This document shows, piece after piece, positions 28,547 to 36,571 of a stretch of DNA of 64,000 nucleotides (position 1 is its first letter; each line of letters starts with the position of its first letter). Both the position numbers and the translations under genes were made by a program. The notes beneath the pieces are model-generated. The model did not search any database. It had not been told where the DNA came from and saw only the letters and a list, made by a program, of their open reading frames with translations. Source of the DNA: Paucibacter sp. B2R-40 (GTDB taxonomy: Bacteria > Pseudomonadota > Gammaproteobacteria > Burkholderiales > Burkholderiaceae_C); contig NZ_JAJIRP010000008.1 in the NCBI RefSeq assembly GCF_025717555.1, positions 1 through 64,000 on the forward strand. Direction: 5' to 3'.

Positions 28547-29853
28547 AACATATCCTTCAATCGGTAGTAAGCCATGCCCAGCACAAGGGCCGGCATGCGC
28601 ATCAGTTTGCCACCCGGAAAGGGGCGGTGGCGCAGTTTCGAGAAACAGTCAAATCGGCCCGCATCTCCTCGCATGGCCTCGGCCACGACACGGCCGGCCA
28701 AGCCGGTCAAGGCCAGGCCATGGCCCGAGAAGCCCTGCAGGTAATAGACGTTAGCATTCGGTCCCAGACGACCAAAGTCAGGCGCGCGGTTCATCGAAAT
28801 GTCGACAAAACCGCCCCAGACATAGTCGATCGCCACAGCTTGCAGCTGCGGAAATGTCGCCAAGATGCGCTGGCGCATGCTGAGTTCAAGGTCGCGCGGC
28901 GAGGCGGTGCTGTAGCTGACGCGGCCGCCGTACAGCAGGCGTTGATCTGCGGTCGGGCGAAAGTAGTCGAGCGCGAAATTGGTGTCGCAGACGGCCGCGC
29001 GCGAGGGGATCAAGGCTTTAAGGCGCTCTGCATCCAAAGGCTCCGTGCAGGCAATATAAGTGCCGACTGGCATGATGCGCTGACTCAAACTTGGCGCCAG
29101 ATCTGGCGCGATTTCTTGCAGATAGACATTGCCGGCGAGCAGCACTTGGTTAGCTGTTACCGAACCCAGTGCGGTGCTCAAATGCACTTTCGTTCCTGGG
29201 GTCAGTTTGGTCACTGCGCTGTGCTCAAAGATACGCACGCCCAAGGCCTTGGCTGCCAAGCTCAGCCCCAGGCAATATTTGAGCGGGTGCAGATGGCCGG
29301 ACTCGGCATCAAAACAGCCAGCAGTAAACCGCGGGCTGCTGATCCATTCCGGCAGATCCTTGCCCTCCAGCCAGCGCTGCTGAAAGCCATACTTCTGCGC
29401 CATTGCCTCGACGCTGGCTTGCAGCTCGCGCGCCTTGCGCGCGCTGGTGGCCAAGCTCAAGTAGCCGCTCTGCCATTCGCAGTCAATGCCGAACTGCGCG
29501 CTGCGTTGGCGTATCAATTGAACTGCCTCCAGGCTCATCGCCCAGATGCGTTTGGCTTCGGCCAAACCAAGCTGAGACTCGATGGTGGCCTGGTCGCAAG
29601 CCAGACCTGCCAAGGCTTGGCCGCCATTGCGCCCCGAAGCGCCGCCGCCTACTTGGCCGGCTTCCAGCAACACCACTTGCAAGCCGCTGCTCGCCAACTC
29701 AATTGCTGCCGACAAGCCGGCCAAACCGCCGCCGACGATCGCGACGTCTGCACTGATCGCTTCATTCAGCGTCGGGAAGCTCTCCGAGCGCTGCGCGGTA
29801 GCCATGTAATAGCTGTCGCGTGCGAGCTCGCGGTCTATGCTGAGTAGGCTCAT
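28543..29853 (-). CDS. puuB: FAD-dependent gamma-glutamylputrescine oxidoreductase
   Basis: 436 residues, DAO (D-amino acid oxidase-like) flavoprotein. The Rossmann FAD motif is VAIVGGGLAGLSAAIELA near residue 35, with E in VVLLEAGQVGGGASGRNGGQ. PuuB oxidises gamma-glutamylputrescine to gamma-glutamyl-gamma-aminobutyraldehyde, giving ammonia and hydrogen peroxide. The ending YYRLKDMF overlaps puuD by 4 bases. It lies 37 bases after the omega-aminotransferase gene. Confidence 0.9.
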   Translation of the reverse strand: MSLLSIDRELARDSYYMATAQRSESFPTLNEAISADVAIVGGGLAGLSAAIELASSGLQVVLLEAGQVGGGASGRNGGQALAGLACDQATIESQLGLAEAKRIWAMSLEAVQLIRQRSAQFGIDCEWQSGYLSLATSARKARELQASVEAMAQKYGFQQRWLEGKDLPEWISSPRFTAGCFDAESGHLHPLKYCLGLSLAAKALGVRIFEHSAVTKLTPGTKVHLSTALGSVTANQVLLAGNVYLQEIAPDLAPSLSQRIMPVGTYIACTEPLDAERLKALIPSRAAVCDTNFALDYFRPTADQRLLYGGRVSYSTASPRDLELSMRQRILATFPQLQAVAIDYVWGGFVDISMNRAPDFGRLGPNANVYYLQGFSGHGLALTGLAGRVVAEAMRGDAGRFDCFSKLRHRPFPGGKLMRMPALVLGMAYYRLKDMF

Positions 29854-29890
29854 AGGTATGCGCTAGGCAGTCCTTGGTGTGAATGCCAGC

Positions 29891-31210
29891 TCAAGCCGCG
29901 CGTTTCAAGGCACCGCGCACGGTGTCGATGATGTGGTCGATATGCTGCTTCTCGATGATCAGCGGCGGGCTCAGGGCGACGGTGTCGCCGGTGGTGCGCA
30001 CCAGCACACCTTTTTCCCAGCAATCTAGAAAGACCGAGAAACCGCGCTTGCCCGGCTCGCCCGGCAGCGGCGCCAACTCGCAGCCGCCGACCAGGCCCAT
30101 ATTGCGTATGTCGATCACATTCGGCTCGCCCTTCAAGGAATGCAGCGCCTCGGCAAAATAGCCTTGCATCTCGCTTGCGCGGGTCAGCAGGCCATCTTCG
30201 GTATAGGTGTCCAAGGTGCCCAAGGCCGCCGCGCAGGCCAGCGGGTGGGCCGAGTAGGTGTAGCCGTGGAAGAACTCGATCAGGTGCTCCGGCCCCTGCA
30301 TAAATGCATCGTGAATGAACTGCTTGGCGAACACCGCGCCCATAGGCACGCAGCCATTGGTGAGGCCCTTGGCGACCGTCATCAGATCGGGCGTCACGCC
30401 AAAGGTCTGTGCAGCAAACGGATTACCTGTGCGGCCAAAGCCCGTGATGACCTCATCGAAGATCAGCAAGATGCCGTGCTTGTCGCAAATTTCGCGCAGG
30501 CGTTGCAAATAGCCTTGCGGCGGAATCAGCACCCCGGTTGAACCCGCGATGGGCTCGACGATCACTGCCGCAATGGTCGAGGCATCGTGCAGCGCGATCA
30601 GGTTCTCCAGATCATTGGCAAACTCGGCGCCGTAGGCCGGTTGCCCCTTTGAGAAGGCATTGCGGGCTGGGTCATGGGTGTGGCGGATATGGTCAACGCC
30701 GCTCAGCATGGTGCCGAACATCTTGCGGTTTCCCACCATGCCGCCGACCGAGATGCCGCCGAAATTGACGCCGTGATAGCCGCGCTCGCGGCCGATCAAG
30801 CGGGTGCGCGCGCCTTCGCCGCGCACGCGGTGGTAGGCAATCGCCATCTTCAGCGCGGTTTCCACCGCTTCGGAGCCGGAGTTGGTGAAGAAAGCCTTGT
30901 TGAGGCCGGCCGGGGTCAGCTCAATCAAGCGCTCCGCCAGCTCGAAGGCCTTGGGGTGGGCCATCTGGAACGGTGGCGCAAAATCAAGTTCAGCCGCCTG
31001 CTTTTGAATGGCCTCGACGATGCGCGGGCGATTGTGGCCAGCGTTGACACACCACAGGCCGGCAATGCCGTCCAGCACCTGGCGGCCTTTGTCGTCGGTG
31101 AAATACATGCCGTCGGCGCCGGTGATCAGGCGCGGTGCCTGCTTGAACTGGCGGTTGGCCGTGAACGGCATCCAATAGGCGTCTAGTTTGGCGTCGGGAT
31201 TGCTTGACAT
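29891..31210 (-). CDS. Omega-amino acid--pyruvate aminotransferase (beta-alanine/GABA type)
   Basis: 439 residues, class III aminotransferase. The start YWMPFTANRQFKQAPRLI, the region FFTNSGSEAVETALK, the lysine in LMTVAKGLTNGCVPMGAV, and SAHPLACAAALGTLD match the beta-alanine:pyruvate aminotransferase group of Pseudomonas (EC 2.6.1.18). Such enzymes also accept GABA and diamines, so it could remove the amino group of GABA made by PuuD, or of beta-alanine. It is the first gene of the 13.5-kb catabolic run and is divergent from an Lrp-type regulator. It differs clearly in sequence from the second aminotransferase (24871-26265). Confidence 0.88.
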   Translation of the reverse strand: MSSNPDAKLDAYWMPFTANRQFKQAPRLITGADGMYFTDDKGRQVLDGIAGLWCVNAGHNRPRIVEAIQKQAAELDFAPPFQMAHPKAFELAERLIELTPAGLNKAFFTNSGSEAVETALKMAIAYHRVRGEGARTRLIGRERGYHGVNFGGISVGGMVGNRKMFGTMLSGVDHIRHTHDPARNAFSKGQPAYGAEFANDLENLIALHDASTIAAVIVEPIAGSTGVLIPPQGYLQRLREICDKHGILLIFDEVITGFGRTGNPFAAQTFGVTPDLMTVAKGLTNGCVPMGAVFAKQFIHDAFMQGPEHLIEFFHGYTYSAHPLACAAALGTLDTYTEDGLLTRASEMQGYFAEALHSLKGEPNVIDIRNMGLVGGCELAPLPGEPGKRGFSVFLDCWEKGVLVRTTGDTVALSPPLIIEKQHIDHIIDTVRGALKRAA

Positions 31211-31366
31211 TTTGCGACCTTGTCTGAGTGCATGGGGTGTAGCCCCGAATGGCTAACAGTCTAGTCAAGCGGCGACGCAATAGGTGAGCGCATTGGCAGG
31301 GCGTTAACCCGATGTTTTGCAATTCGACGTCATAATTTCGACATCTTCTGGTGGAATATGCGAAAT

Positions 31367-31837
31367 ATGAGTTCTGAAGTGAAATTGGATGCGATTGATC
31401 GCAATATCCTGAATGAGTTGCAGAAGGACGGGCGGCTTCCCAATGTGGAGTTGGCGCAGCGCGTGCATCTGTCGCCCTCGGCCTGCTTGCGGCGCGTCAA
31501 GCACTTGGAAGACACTGGCGTGATTGCCCAGTATGTGGCCTTGGTCAACCCGCGCGCGGTCGGCAAGCAAGGCATCAGCTACACCATCATCAATTTGGAG
31601 CGTATGACGACGGCGGCTCTGGCCGCTTTCGAGGGGGCGGTGCTGGCCAGCCCGGATATTTTGGACTGCTTTTATGTGGCCGGCACCAACGACTATGTGA
31701 TCCGCTTCGCCTACAAAGATGCCGAGGATTTGGAGCGCTTCCACACCGATGTCTTGATGCAACTGCCCGAGGTGGCGCGCTCCAACTCGATGTTGGTGCT
31801 GCGCACGATCAAACGGACGACGGCGTTCAATCTTTAG
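31367..31837 (+). CDS. Lrp/AsnC family transcriptional regulator
   Basis: About 156 residues. The N-terminal helix-turn-helix reads LDAIDRNILNELQKDGRLPNVELAQRVHLSPSACLRRVKHLEDTGVI; the C-terminal RAM/AsnC ligand-binding domain includes GTNDYVIRFAYKDAEDLERF. These regulators bind amino acids and often control an adjacent divergent catabolic gene. Here the divergent neighbour is the omega-aminotransferase heading the polyamine run, with 147-157 bases between starts. The ATG at 31367 has GGTGGA 11 bases upstream; an ATG 9 bases earlier is possible but too close to that site. No puuR-type repressor is present, so this is the likely local regulator. Confidence 0.88.
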   Translation: MSSEVKLDAIDRNILNELQKDGRLPNVELAQRVHLSPSACLRRVKHLEDTGVIAQYVALVNPRAVGKQGISYTIINLERMTTAALAAFEGAVLASPDILDCFYVAGTNDYVIRFAYKDAEDLERFHTDVLMQLPEVARSNSMLVLRTIKRTTAFNL

Positions 31838-31899
31838 TGGGCTCCGAATGGGCTCGGCTACATTCCCGGCTGTTTCATCATCGCTAACTCCAAACCTCT

Positions 31900-32691
31900 A
31901 TGTATAAATCTATTCCCGCTTTTTGTTTGGGCTTGTTGTTGATGCAGGCTGCGCAAGCCGATGATTTGTTGGGCATCAAGGCCATGTTGGGCGACACAGC
32001 GCGCTCGCCGGTGCCGGGCGGTTGGACGGTAGGCGGCGTGGCCTACACCGGGTCCTCTGTCTACAAGGACGGACCCAACACGACCTTGCCCATCCCCGGC
32101 GGCATCTATATCGGCAAAGACTTTATGTACCTGGGTGATCGCGCCTTTTATACCTTCGCGCGTCAGGGCTCCATGCAGTTGTACGGTCGCCTGCGGCTGC
32201 GTCTGGGCAATCTCGATCCGGCCGATACGTCCAAATGGGATGGGATGGAAAAGCGCAAGGGCCAGCTTGAAGCGGGTTTAGGCTTTGGCCTGGTCAGTGA
32301 TGTCGGTCTCTGGACGGCGCGCTTCAGCAGCGACGTCAGTGGTCGCAGCAAGGGCACGGAACTGCTCTTCAACTGGTCGGCGCCCTTGGTGCATGAAAAC
32401 TGGATGGTGATGCCAGGCTTGGGCGCGATGTGGCGCCAGGACAAACTGGCTAACTACTACTTCGGTGGCGTTTCGGCGGCAGAGGCTGCGCCTGGACGGC
32501 CAGCCTATAGCGTCGGCCATGCATGGTCCTTGGTGCCCAGTATGGTGGCGTCCTACCGGATCAATCCGCAGTGGTTGATCGGCGGCATTCTCAGTGCAGA
32601 TGTGTTCTCGGACCGGATCAAAAACAGCCCGTTGGTGCAGCAAAGAGCGCGTTACGACATATTGCTAGGCGTCGGCTACGTTTGGCGCTGA
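31900..32691 (+). CDS. MipA/OmpV family outer-membrane protein
   Basis: 263 residues. A signal peptide (MYKSIPAFCLGLLLMQAAQA) precedes a beta-rich chain with the MipA/OmpV features GGVAYTGSSVYKDG, GLGFGLVSDVGLW, and YYFGGVSAAEAAPGRPAY, ending LLGVGYVWR with aromatic-rich strands. MipA-type proteins are small outer-membrane barrels, in some species linked to murein synthesis or hydrolysis complexes or to antibiotic and polyamine-related responses. It is 62 bases downstream of the Lrp-type gene and may be co-transcribed. Confidence 0.82.
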   Translation: MYKSIPAFCLGLLLMQAAQADDLLGIKAMLGDTARSPVPGGWTVGGVAYTGSSVYKDGPNTTLPIPGGIYIGKDFMYLGDRAFYTFARQGSMQLYGRLRLRLGNLDPADTSKWDGMEKRKGQLEAGLGFGLVSDVGLWTARFSSDVSGRSKGTELLFNWSAPLVHENWMVMPGLGAMWRQDKLANYYFGGVSAAEAAPGRPAYSVGHAWSLVPSMVASYRINPQWLIGGILSADVFSDRIKNSPLVQQRARYDILLGVGYVWR

Positions 32692-32705
32692 ATTCTGAAA
32701 AATCC

Positions 32706-32721
32706 GAGCGCCCTCGCGCTC
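32706..32721. terminator. Possible hairpin terminator after mipA
   Basis: A 6-bp GC-rich stem GAGCGC/GCGCTC with a 4-base loop 14 bases past the mipA stop. There is no T tract, so it would be a weak or factor-assisted terminator. It overlaps the stop of the small convergent ORF. Confidence 0.3.
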
Positions 32722-32932
32722 AAACTGCCAGGATGGAATTGGCCAAGTTCAGTCCCGACAGTATCAACAGCGCAGCCATCGTCAATTGTTCCATCGGCAG
32801 ACCACGTGCTTCACCGGCAAAAACCTTGTTGTCAAAGCCGCTGCCAGTCGTGCTTGGCACTTTGGCGTCACTGGGCATAGGCGTCACGAAATAGTGCTGC
32901 GATGTGGCGATGAACTTGTTCAGTGCAAACAT
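32720..32932 (-). CDS. Small hypothetical protein with C-terminal hydrophobic segment
   Basis: 70 residues. It is the only plausible coding frame in a 410-base gap. An AGGGAG ribosome binding site sits 7 bases before the ATG. The C-terminus (MEQLTMAALLILSGLNLANSILAV) could be a single membrane helix. A 6-bp inverted repeat AGGTCA/TGACCT lies just upstream (32950-32964). No family is recognised. It could be a chance ORF. Confidence 0.4.
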   Translation of the reverse strand: MFALNKFIATSQHYFVTPMPSDAKVPSTTGSGFDNKVFAGEARGLPMEQLTMAALLILSGLNLANSILAV

Positions 32933-32949
32933 GGAAGGGCTCCCTATTC

Positions 32950-32964
32950 AGGTCATAGTGACCT
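32950..32964. promoter_or_regulatory. Dyad AGGTCA-N3-TGACCT upstream of the small ORF
   Basis: A 6-bp perfect inverted repeat with a 3-base centre, placed 18 bases before the start of the 70-residue minus-strand ORF, overlapping where a promoter or leader would be. It is a candidate operator only; the cognate regulator is unknown. Confidence 0.3.
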
Positions 32965-33102
32965 TTGTTCTATGGAGGTCCAAGTCATGGATGGCTTGAT
33001 GATCCATCGGGCTTGGGCCGTTCGACGCATCTAACAATGCATCTCGGCCCTCAGTGTCACGAAACTCAGTGAAAACCCTATGACAAACCCAAGGGAAAAC
33101 CC

Positions 33103-34020
33103 TTAATTTTGCGTCAAACGTGAATTAATGCTGTTTTGCAGCATTGTCAAAGCCGGAATCAGTTGTACGGCCAACATGCTGACAAAGATCAGGGCGCAGC
33201 CAATCAGTCCGGCGGAGCCCAGGCGGTCGCCCATCAGGTAGTAGCCAAACAGTGCGGCAAACAGGGTCTCGGACGACAAGATGATGGCCGCGTCTGCTGC
33301 ATGCGCGTAGCGCTGCGCAACCACTTGAGCGGTGAAGGCCACGCCGACCGACATCATGCCGGTATAGACCAAGGGCCAAGCGGCCGCCTCGACGGCAGAC
33401 CAGCTCATAAGCTCATTGAAGCAGGCCCATGCCAAGGCGAGCAGGCCGCAGACGGCGAACTGGCCGCCGGCGACCAAGAAGGGAGCTTCCATGCGGTCTG
33501 CCACCCGCCCCACCAGCACGACGTGAAAAGCCCAGGGCAAGGCCGAGCAGATCACCCACCAGTCCCCTACGCCGATTTCCAAACGCTCTGCGCCGGACAG
33601 CAAAAAGGCGCCGGCCAGACAGGCCAAGGCCGCCGGCCAAACCGACCAATGTGGCAGATGCCGCCACAGCAACCAGCCCAAGACCGGCACCAAAGGTACA
33701 TACAGCGCCGTCAGGAAGCCGGCATTGGTGACCGTGGTGCTGACAATGCCGATCTGCTGCATTGCCGCGCCCAGCAGCAGCAGGCTGCCCAGACCAGCAA
33801 TTTTGGCGCCGTCGATTTGGCGCAGCGGCCGGCCCTTGAGCGCCAGGCTGCGCCACTCAAACCACATCAAGGGCGCCACCATCAGCGCGCCGATCAGAAA
33901 ACGTATGCCCGTGAACGCCATGGGGCCGAGATGCTGCATGCCGTGGCTTTGTGCCACAAAGGCCGAGCCCCAGATCAGTGCGATGACAACAAGAAGCAGA
34001 TTGGCTTGGATGCGGGACAT
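33103..34020 (-). CDS. EamA family (DMT superfamily) transporter
   Basis: 305 residues, ten predicted transmembrane helices. The first begins almost at the N-terminus (LLLVVIALIWGSAFVAQSHGMQHLGP), and the segment GIRFLIGALMVAPLM is typical of EamA proteins. It is an inner-membrane metabolite exporter with unknown substrate. Directly before the ATG the minus strand reads an almost pure C tract instead of a Shine-Dalgarno sequence, including an 11-base C run, which makes initiation unusual and length-variable tracts possible. Confidence 0.85.
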   Translation of the reverse strand: MSRIQANLLLVVIALIWGSAFVAQSHGMQHLGPMAFTGIRFLIGALMVAPLMWFEWRSLALKGRPLRQIDGAKIAGLGSLLLLGAAMQQIGIVSTTVTNAGFLTALYVPLVPVLGWLLWRHLPHWSVWPAALACLAGAFLLSGAERLEIGVGDWWVICSALPWAFHVVLVGRVADRMEAPFLVAGGQFAVCGLLALAWACFNELMSWSAVEAAAWPLVYTGMMSVGVAFTAQVVAQRYAHAADAAIILSSETLFAALFGYYLMGDRLGSAGLIGCALIFVSMLAVQLIPALTMLQNSINSRLTQN

Positions 34021-34026
34021 AGGGGA

Positions 34027-34037
34027 GGGGGGGGGGG
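34027..34037. repeat. 11-base homopolymer G tract in an EamA gene leader
   Basis: An uninterrupted run of 11 G (C on the coding strand) lies 6-16 bases upstream of the minus-strand EamA start, within a longer G/A tract (34021-34040). Homopolymers this long are prone to slipped-strand mispairing and occupy the position where a ribosome binding site would be. Confidence 0.8.
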
Positions 34038-34079
34038 AGGCAACTCTTTAGGCGCAACCCGACATTATCGAGCAGAGCC

Positions 34080-34880
34080 TCAGTCCCGCGCCCAAGCGTC
34101 CAGATAGTCCAGTTCTTCCTGGCTGAAGCCCGCTAGCGCGCGCGCACCGCGGTTGAAGGGCGGCCGCAGGCGCGGCGCTTCAAAGCGGATCACCAAATCC
34201 GGGTAAAGGGCCACCGGGTCCAGCCCTTGCAATTCACACAGGTAGCGATACCAATGATTGCCGATCAGTACATGGCCGACCTCCTCGCGCAGGATCACGT
34301 CCAAAATCTCCACCGCCCGCATGTCGCCGGCGCGGGCCAGCTTGGCCTGCAGCGGCGGGGTGGCGTCAAGGCCGCGCGCCTCCAAGGTGCGCGGCACCAG
34401 GGCCATGCGCGCCAACACATCGCCGGCGGTGCGCTCGGCCATGGTCCACAAGCCGTCATGGGCATCAAAGTCACCATACGAGTGGCCCAGGCTTTGCAAA
34501 TGCGCGTGCAACAAATTGAAGTGCTGAGCCTCTTCGGCAGCGACCTTCAGCCAGTCCAGGTAAAATTGGCGAGGCATATCGGCGAAACGCCAAACCGCAT
34601 CGAGCGCCAAATTGATGGCGTTGAATTCGATATGGGCGATCGCATGCAGCAGCGCCGCGCGCCCGGAGGCAGTGAAGGGCGAGCGCTTGGGCACTTGAAG
34701 CGCCGACATCAGCTGCGGCTTGAGCGGCCGCCCCGGCACGCCCTCGGGGCGCGCGATCTGCAAACTCTCATCGAGCGGCAAGCCGGCCAAGACCTGGGCA
34801 TACAGGTGCTGCGCGGCGGCGGCTTTTTCGGCCGGATCTTGCAAACATAAAACCTTCAGGGCCAGCGAGCGAGTTTCCAT
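34080..34880 (-). CDS. DUF455 family ferritin-like protein
   Basis: 266 residues from [11 protein letters not shown]. The helices carry metal-ligand candidates in the ferritin-like pattern: [37 protein letters not shown] and [20 protein letters not shown] (E-x6-H and E-E-x-x-H types). DUF455 proteins are predicted di-iron or carboxylate-bridged proteins of unassigned activity. The start at 34880 is used because the upstream part overlaps the region shared with the divergent carbonic anhydrase gene. It is divergent from the gamma-carbonic anhydrase, 62 bases apart. Confidence 0.8.
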   Translation of the reverse strand: METRSLALKVLCLQDPAEKAAAAQHLYAQVLAGLPLDESLQIARPEGVPGRPLKPQLMSALQVPKRSPFTASGRAALLHAIAHIEFNAINLALDAVWRFADMPRQFYLDWLKVAAEEAQHFNLLHAHLQSLGHSYGDFDAHDGLWTMAERTAGDVLARMALVPRTLEARGLDATPPLQAKLARAGDMRAVEILDVILREEVGHVLIGNHWYRYLCELQGLDPVALYPDLVIRFEAPRLRPPFNRGARALAGFSQEELDYLDAWARD

Positions 34881-34942
34881 GCTCGAATTATCGGTTGGCT
34901 GCGCTCGCGCACTTAAAATCAACGTTTTTCGTCGGGAGGCGC

Positions 34943-35482
34943 ATGGCCATCTATCAGTTGGACGAATTTAGCCCGGAGATGGCCGACTCGGCCTGGGTGG
35001 CCGAAAGTGCCGAAGTCATCGGCCGCGTCAGCTTGGGCGCCGAGGTGTCGGTTTGGTTCAAGGCGGTGCTCAGAGGCGATACCGAGCAGTTGACCATTGG
35101 CGCCGGCACGAATATCCAGGACGGCTCGGTCTTGCACGCTGATCACGGTTTTCCGCTGGTGCTGGGTCAGGGCGTGACGGTCGGCCACCAATGCATGTTG
35201 CATGGCTGCACGGTCGGCGACTACTCGCTGATCGGCATCGGCGCGGTGGTGCTTAACGGCGCGCGCATCGGCAAGCATTGCCTGGTCGGCGCGGGCGCCT
35301 TGGTGACCGAGGGCAAGGAATTCCCGGACGGCTCGCTGATTGTCGGCAGCCCCGCCAAGGTGCTGCGCCCCCTGACCGAAGCGCAAATAGAAGGCCTCAA
35401 GGCGAGTGCTGCGCATTACATCCAGAACAGTCAGCGCTATGCGCAAGGCTTGAAGAAACTGAAGATTAATTCCAATGAGTGA
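34943..35482 (+). CDS. Gamma-class carbonic anhydrase-like hexapeptide protein
   Basis: 179 residues. It shows the left-handed beta-helix hexapeptide repeats (for example [44 protein letters not shown]). Zinc-ligand histidines are available at H65/H68 in VLHADHG and at H82 and H87 in GHQCMLHG, as in the YrdA/CaiE/PaaY gamma-carbonic anhydrase group. Activity varies among these proteins. GGGAGG lies 4 bases before the ATG at 34943. Its last 8 bases overlap hslO, so the two are translationally coupled. Confidence 0.85.
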   Translation: MAIYQLDEFSPEMADSAWVAESAEVIGRVSLGAEVSVWFKAVLRGDTEQLTIGAGTNIQDGSVLHADHGFPLVLGQGVTVGHQCMLHGCTVGDYSLIGIGAVVLNGARIGKHCLVGAGALVTEGKEFPDGSLIVGSPAKVLRPLTEAQIEGLKASAAHYIQNSQRYAQGLKKLKINSNE

Positions 35483-36437
35483 ACTGCATAAATTTTTGTT
35501 TGAAGGTCTGCCGGTGCGCGGCATGTTGGTGCGCTTGACCGACAGCTGGCGCGAGGTCTTGCAGCGCCGTGAGGCGGTTGGGGCACATCCGCCCGAGCTG
35601 CGTGCGCTGCTGGGCGAAATGGCCGCTGCGGCGGTCTTGATGCAGTCCAATATCAAGTTCAATGGCGCCTTGGTGCTGCAGGTCTTTGGTGACGGCCCGG
35701 TCAAACTGGCCGTGGCCGAGGTGCAACCGGATTTGAGCTTTCGCGCGACCGCCAAAGTGGTCGGCGAGGTGCCTGCGGGTGCGCAGTTAGAGGCGATGCT
35801 CAACGTGCATGGCCAGGGGCGCTGCGCGATCACGCTCGATCCCAAGGATCGTCTGCCGGGCCAGCAACCCTATCAAGGCGTGGTGCCGCTGCATGGTGAT
35901 CAAAAAGAGCCGCTGCAAAAGCTCTCCGAGGTGCTGGAGCATTACATGCTGCAGTCCGAGCAGTTGGACACCAAGATGATTTTGTTCGCCAATGACGAGA
36001 TCGCCGCCGGCCTGTTGATCCAGCGTCTGCCCATGCAGGGTGAGGGCAATCTTGAGGGACAGGGCGCCCGCAATGAGGATGACATCGGCCTCTCCGATGC
36101 TTTCAACCGCATCAGCATCCTGGCTTCGACCTTGACTGCCGATGAGTTGCTGGGGCTGGACGCCGAGACCGTCCTGCGCCGCCTGTTCTGGGAGGAGTCG
36201 GTGCGCCGCTTTGAGCCGCTAACGCCCAAATTCGCCTGCACCTGTTCGCCCGAACGTGTCGGTCAGATGCTCAAGGGCTTGGGGCGAGAAGAGCTGGATT
36301 CGGTGCTGGCCGAGCGAGGCAATGTCGAGATCGGCTGCGAGTTCTGTGGCCGCCAGTATCACTATGACGCGGTCGATGTGGGCGAGCTGTTTGCCTCGGA
36401 CCTGGCACAAGCCGGCGGCAGCGGCACGGTGCAGTAG
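35475..36437 (+). CDS. hslO: Hsp33 redox-regulated chaperone
   Basis: 320 residues. The C-terminal zinc redox switch has C255xC257 (CTCSPERV) and C288xxC291 (CEFCGRQY). Hsp33 is a cytoplasmic holdase switched on when these cysteines oxidise and release zinc, protecting proteins during combined oxidative and heat stress. The N-terminal substrate-binding domain is complete. The gene overlaps the gamma-carbonic anhydrase gene by 8 bases. A weak hairpin GGGCC/GGCCC at 36437-36449 spans the stop. Confidence 0.95.
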   Translation: MSELHKFLFEGLPVRGMLVRLTDSWREVLQRREAVGAHPPELRALLGEMAAAAVLMQSNIKFNGALVLQVFGDGPVKLAVAEVQPDLSFRATAKVVGEVPAGAQLEAMLNVHGQGRCAITLDPKDRLPGQQPYQGVVPLHGDQKEPLQKLSEVLEHYMLQSEQLDTKMILFANDEIAAGLLIQRLPMQGEGNLEGQGARNEDDIGLSDAFNRISILASTLTADELLGLDAETVLRRLFWEESVRRFEPLTPKFACTCSPERVGQMLKGLGREELDSVLAERGNVEIGCEFCGRQYHYDAVDVGELFASDLAQAGGSGTVQ

Positions 36438-36475
36438 GGCCGCAGGCCCCGTCGTTGAATAGCAACTAGGGGATT

Positions 36476-36571
36476 GACTCTCCCGCACCGAACTGCGACC
36501 TTCGCGGGCTTGCAGGGCCCGAGCCAAGGCCTTGCTTGGCTACGTACCGAAGTCGGTCTGGGGAGAGTGCG
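36476..36571 (+). promoter_or_regulatory. Structured leader (predicted multi-stem RNA) pairing with the Shine-Dalgarno of the 1262-residue protein gene
   Basis: The 134-base gap after hslO folds by eye into a compact four-stem shape. P1 pairs ACTCTCCC (36477-36484) with GGGAGAGT (36561-36568); after a small internal loop ACCGA (36487-36491) pairs with TCGGT (36553-36557). Inside are P2 GCGA/TCGC (36495-36505), P3 GGGC/GCCC (36506-36520) and P4 AGCCAAG/CTTGGCT (36522-36541), stacked with almost no spacer. The P1 3' arm contains the GGGGAGAG ribosome binding site of the gene that starts at 36572, so folding would hide it. It may be a cis-acting translational switch or an RNA thermometer; no known riboswitch class is recognised. 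Confidence 0.45.

Noticed and set aside
36438-36571. Integron attC or group II intron end upstream of the large membrane protein
   Set aside because: The paired arms lack the GTTRRRY/RYYYAAC core sites, and no integrase or reverse transcriptase is nearby.
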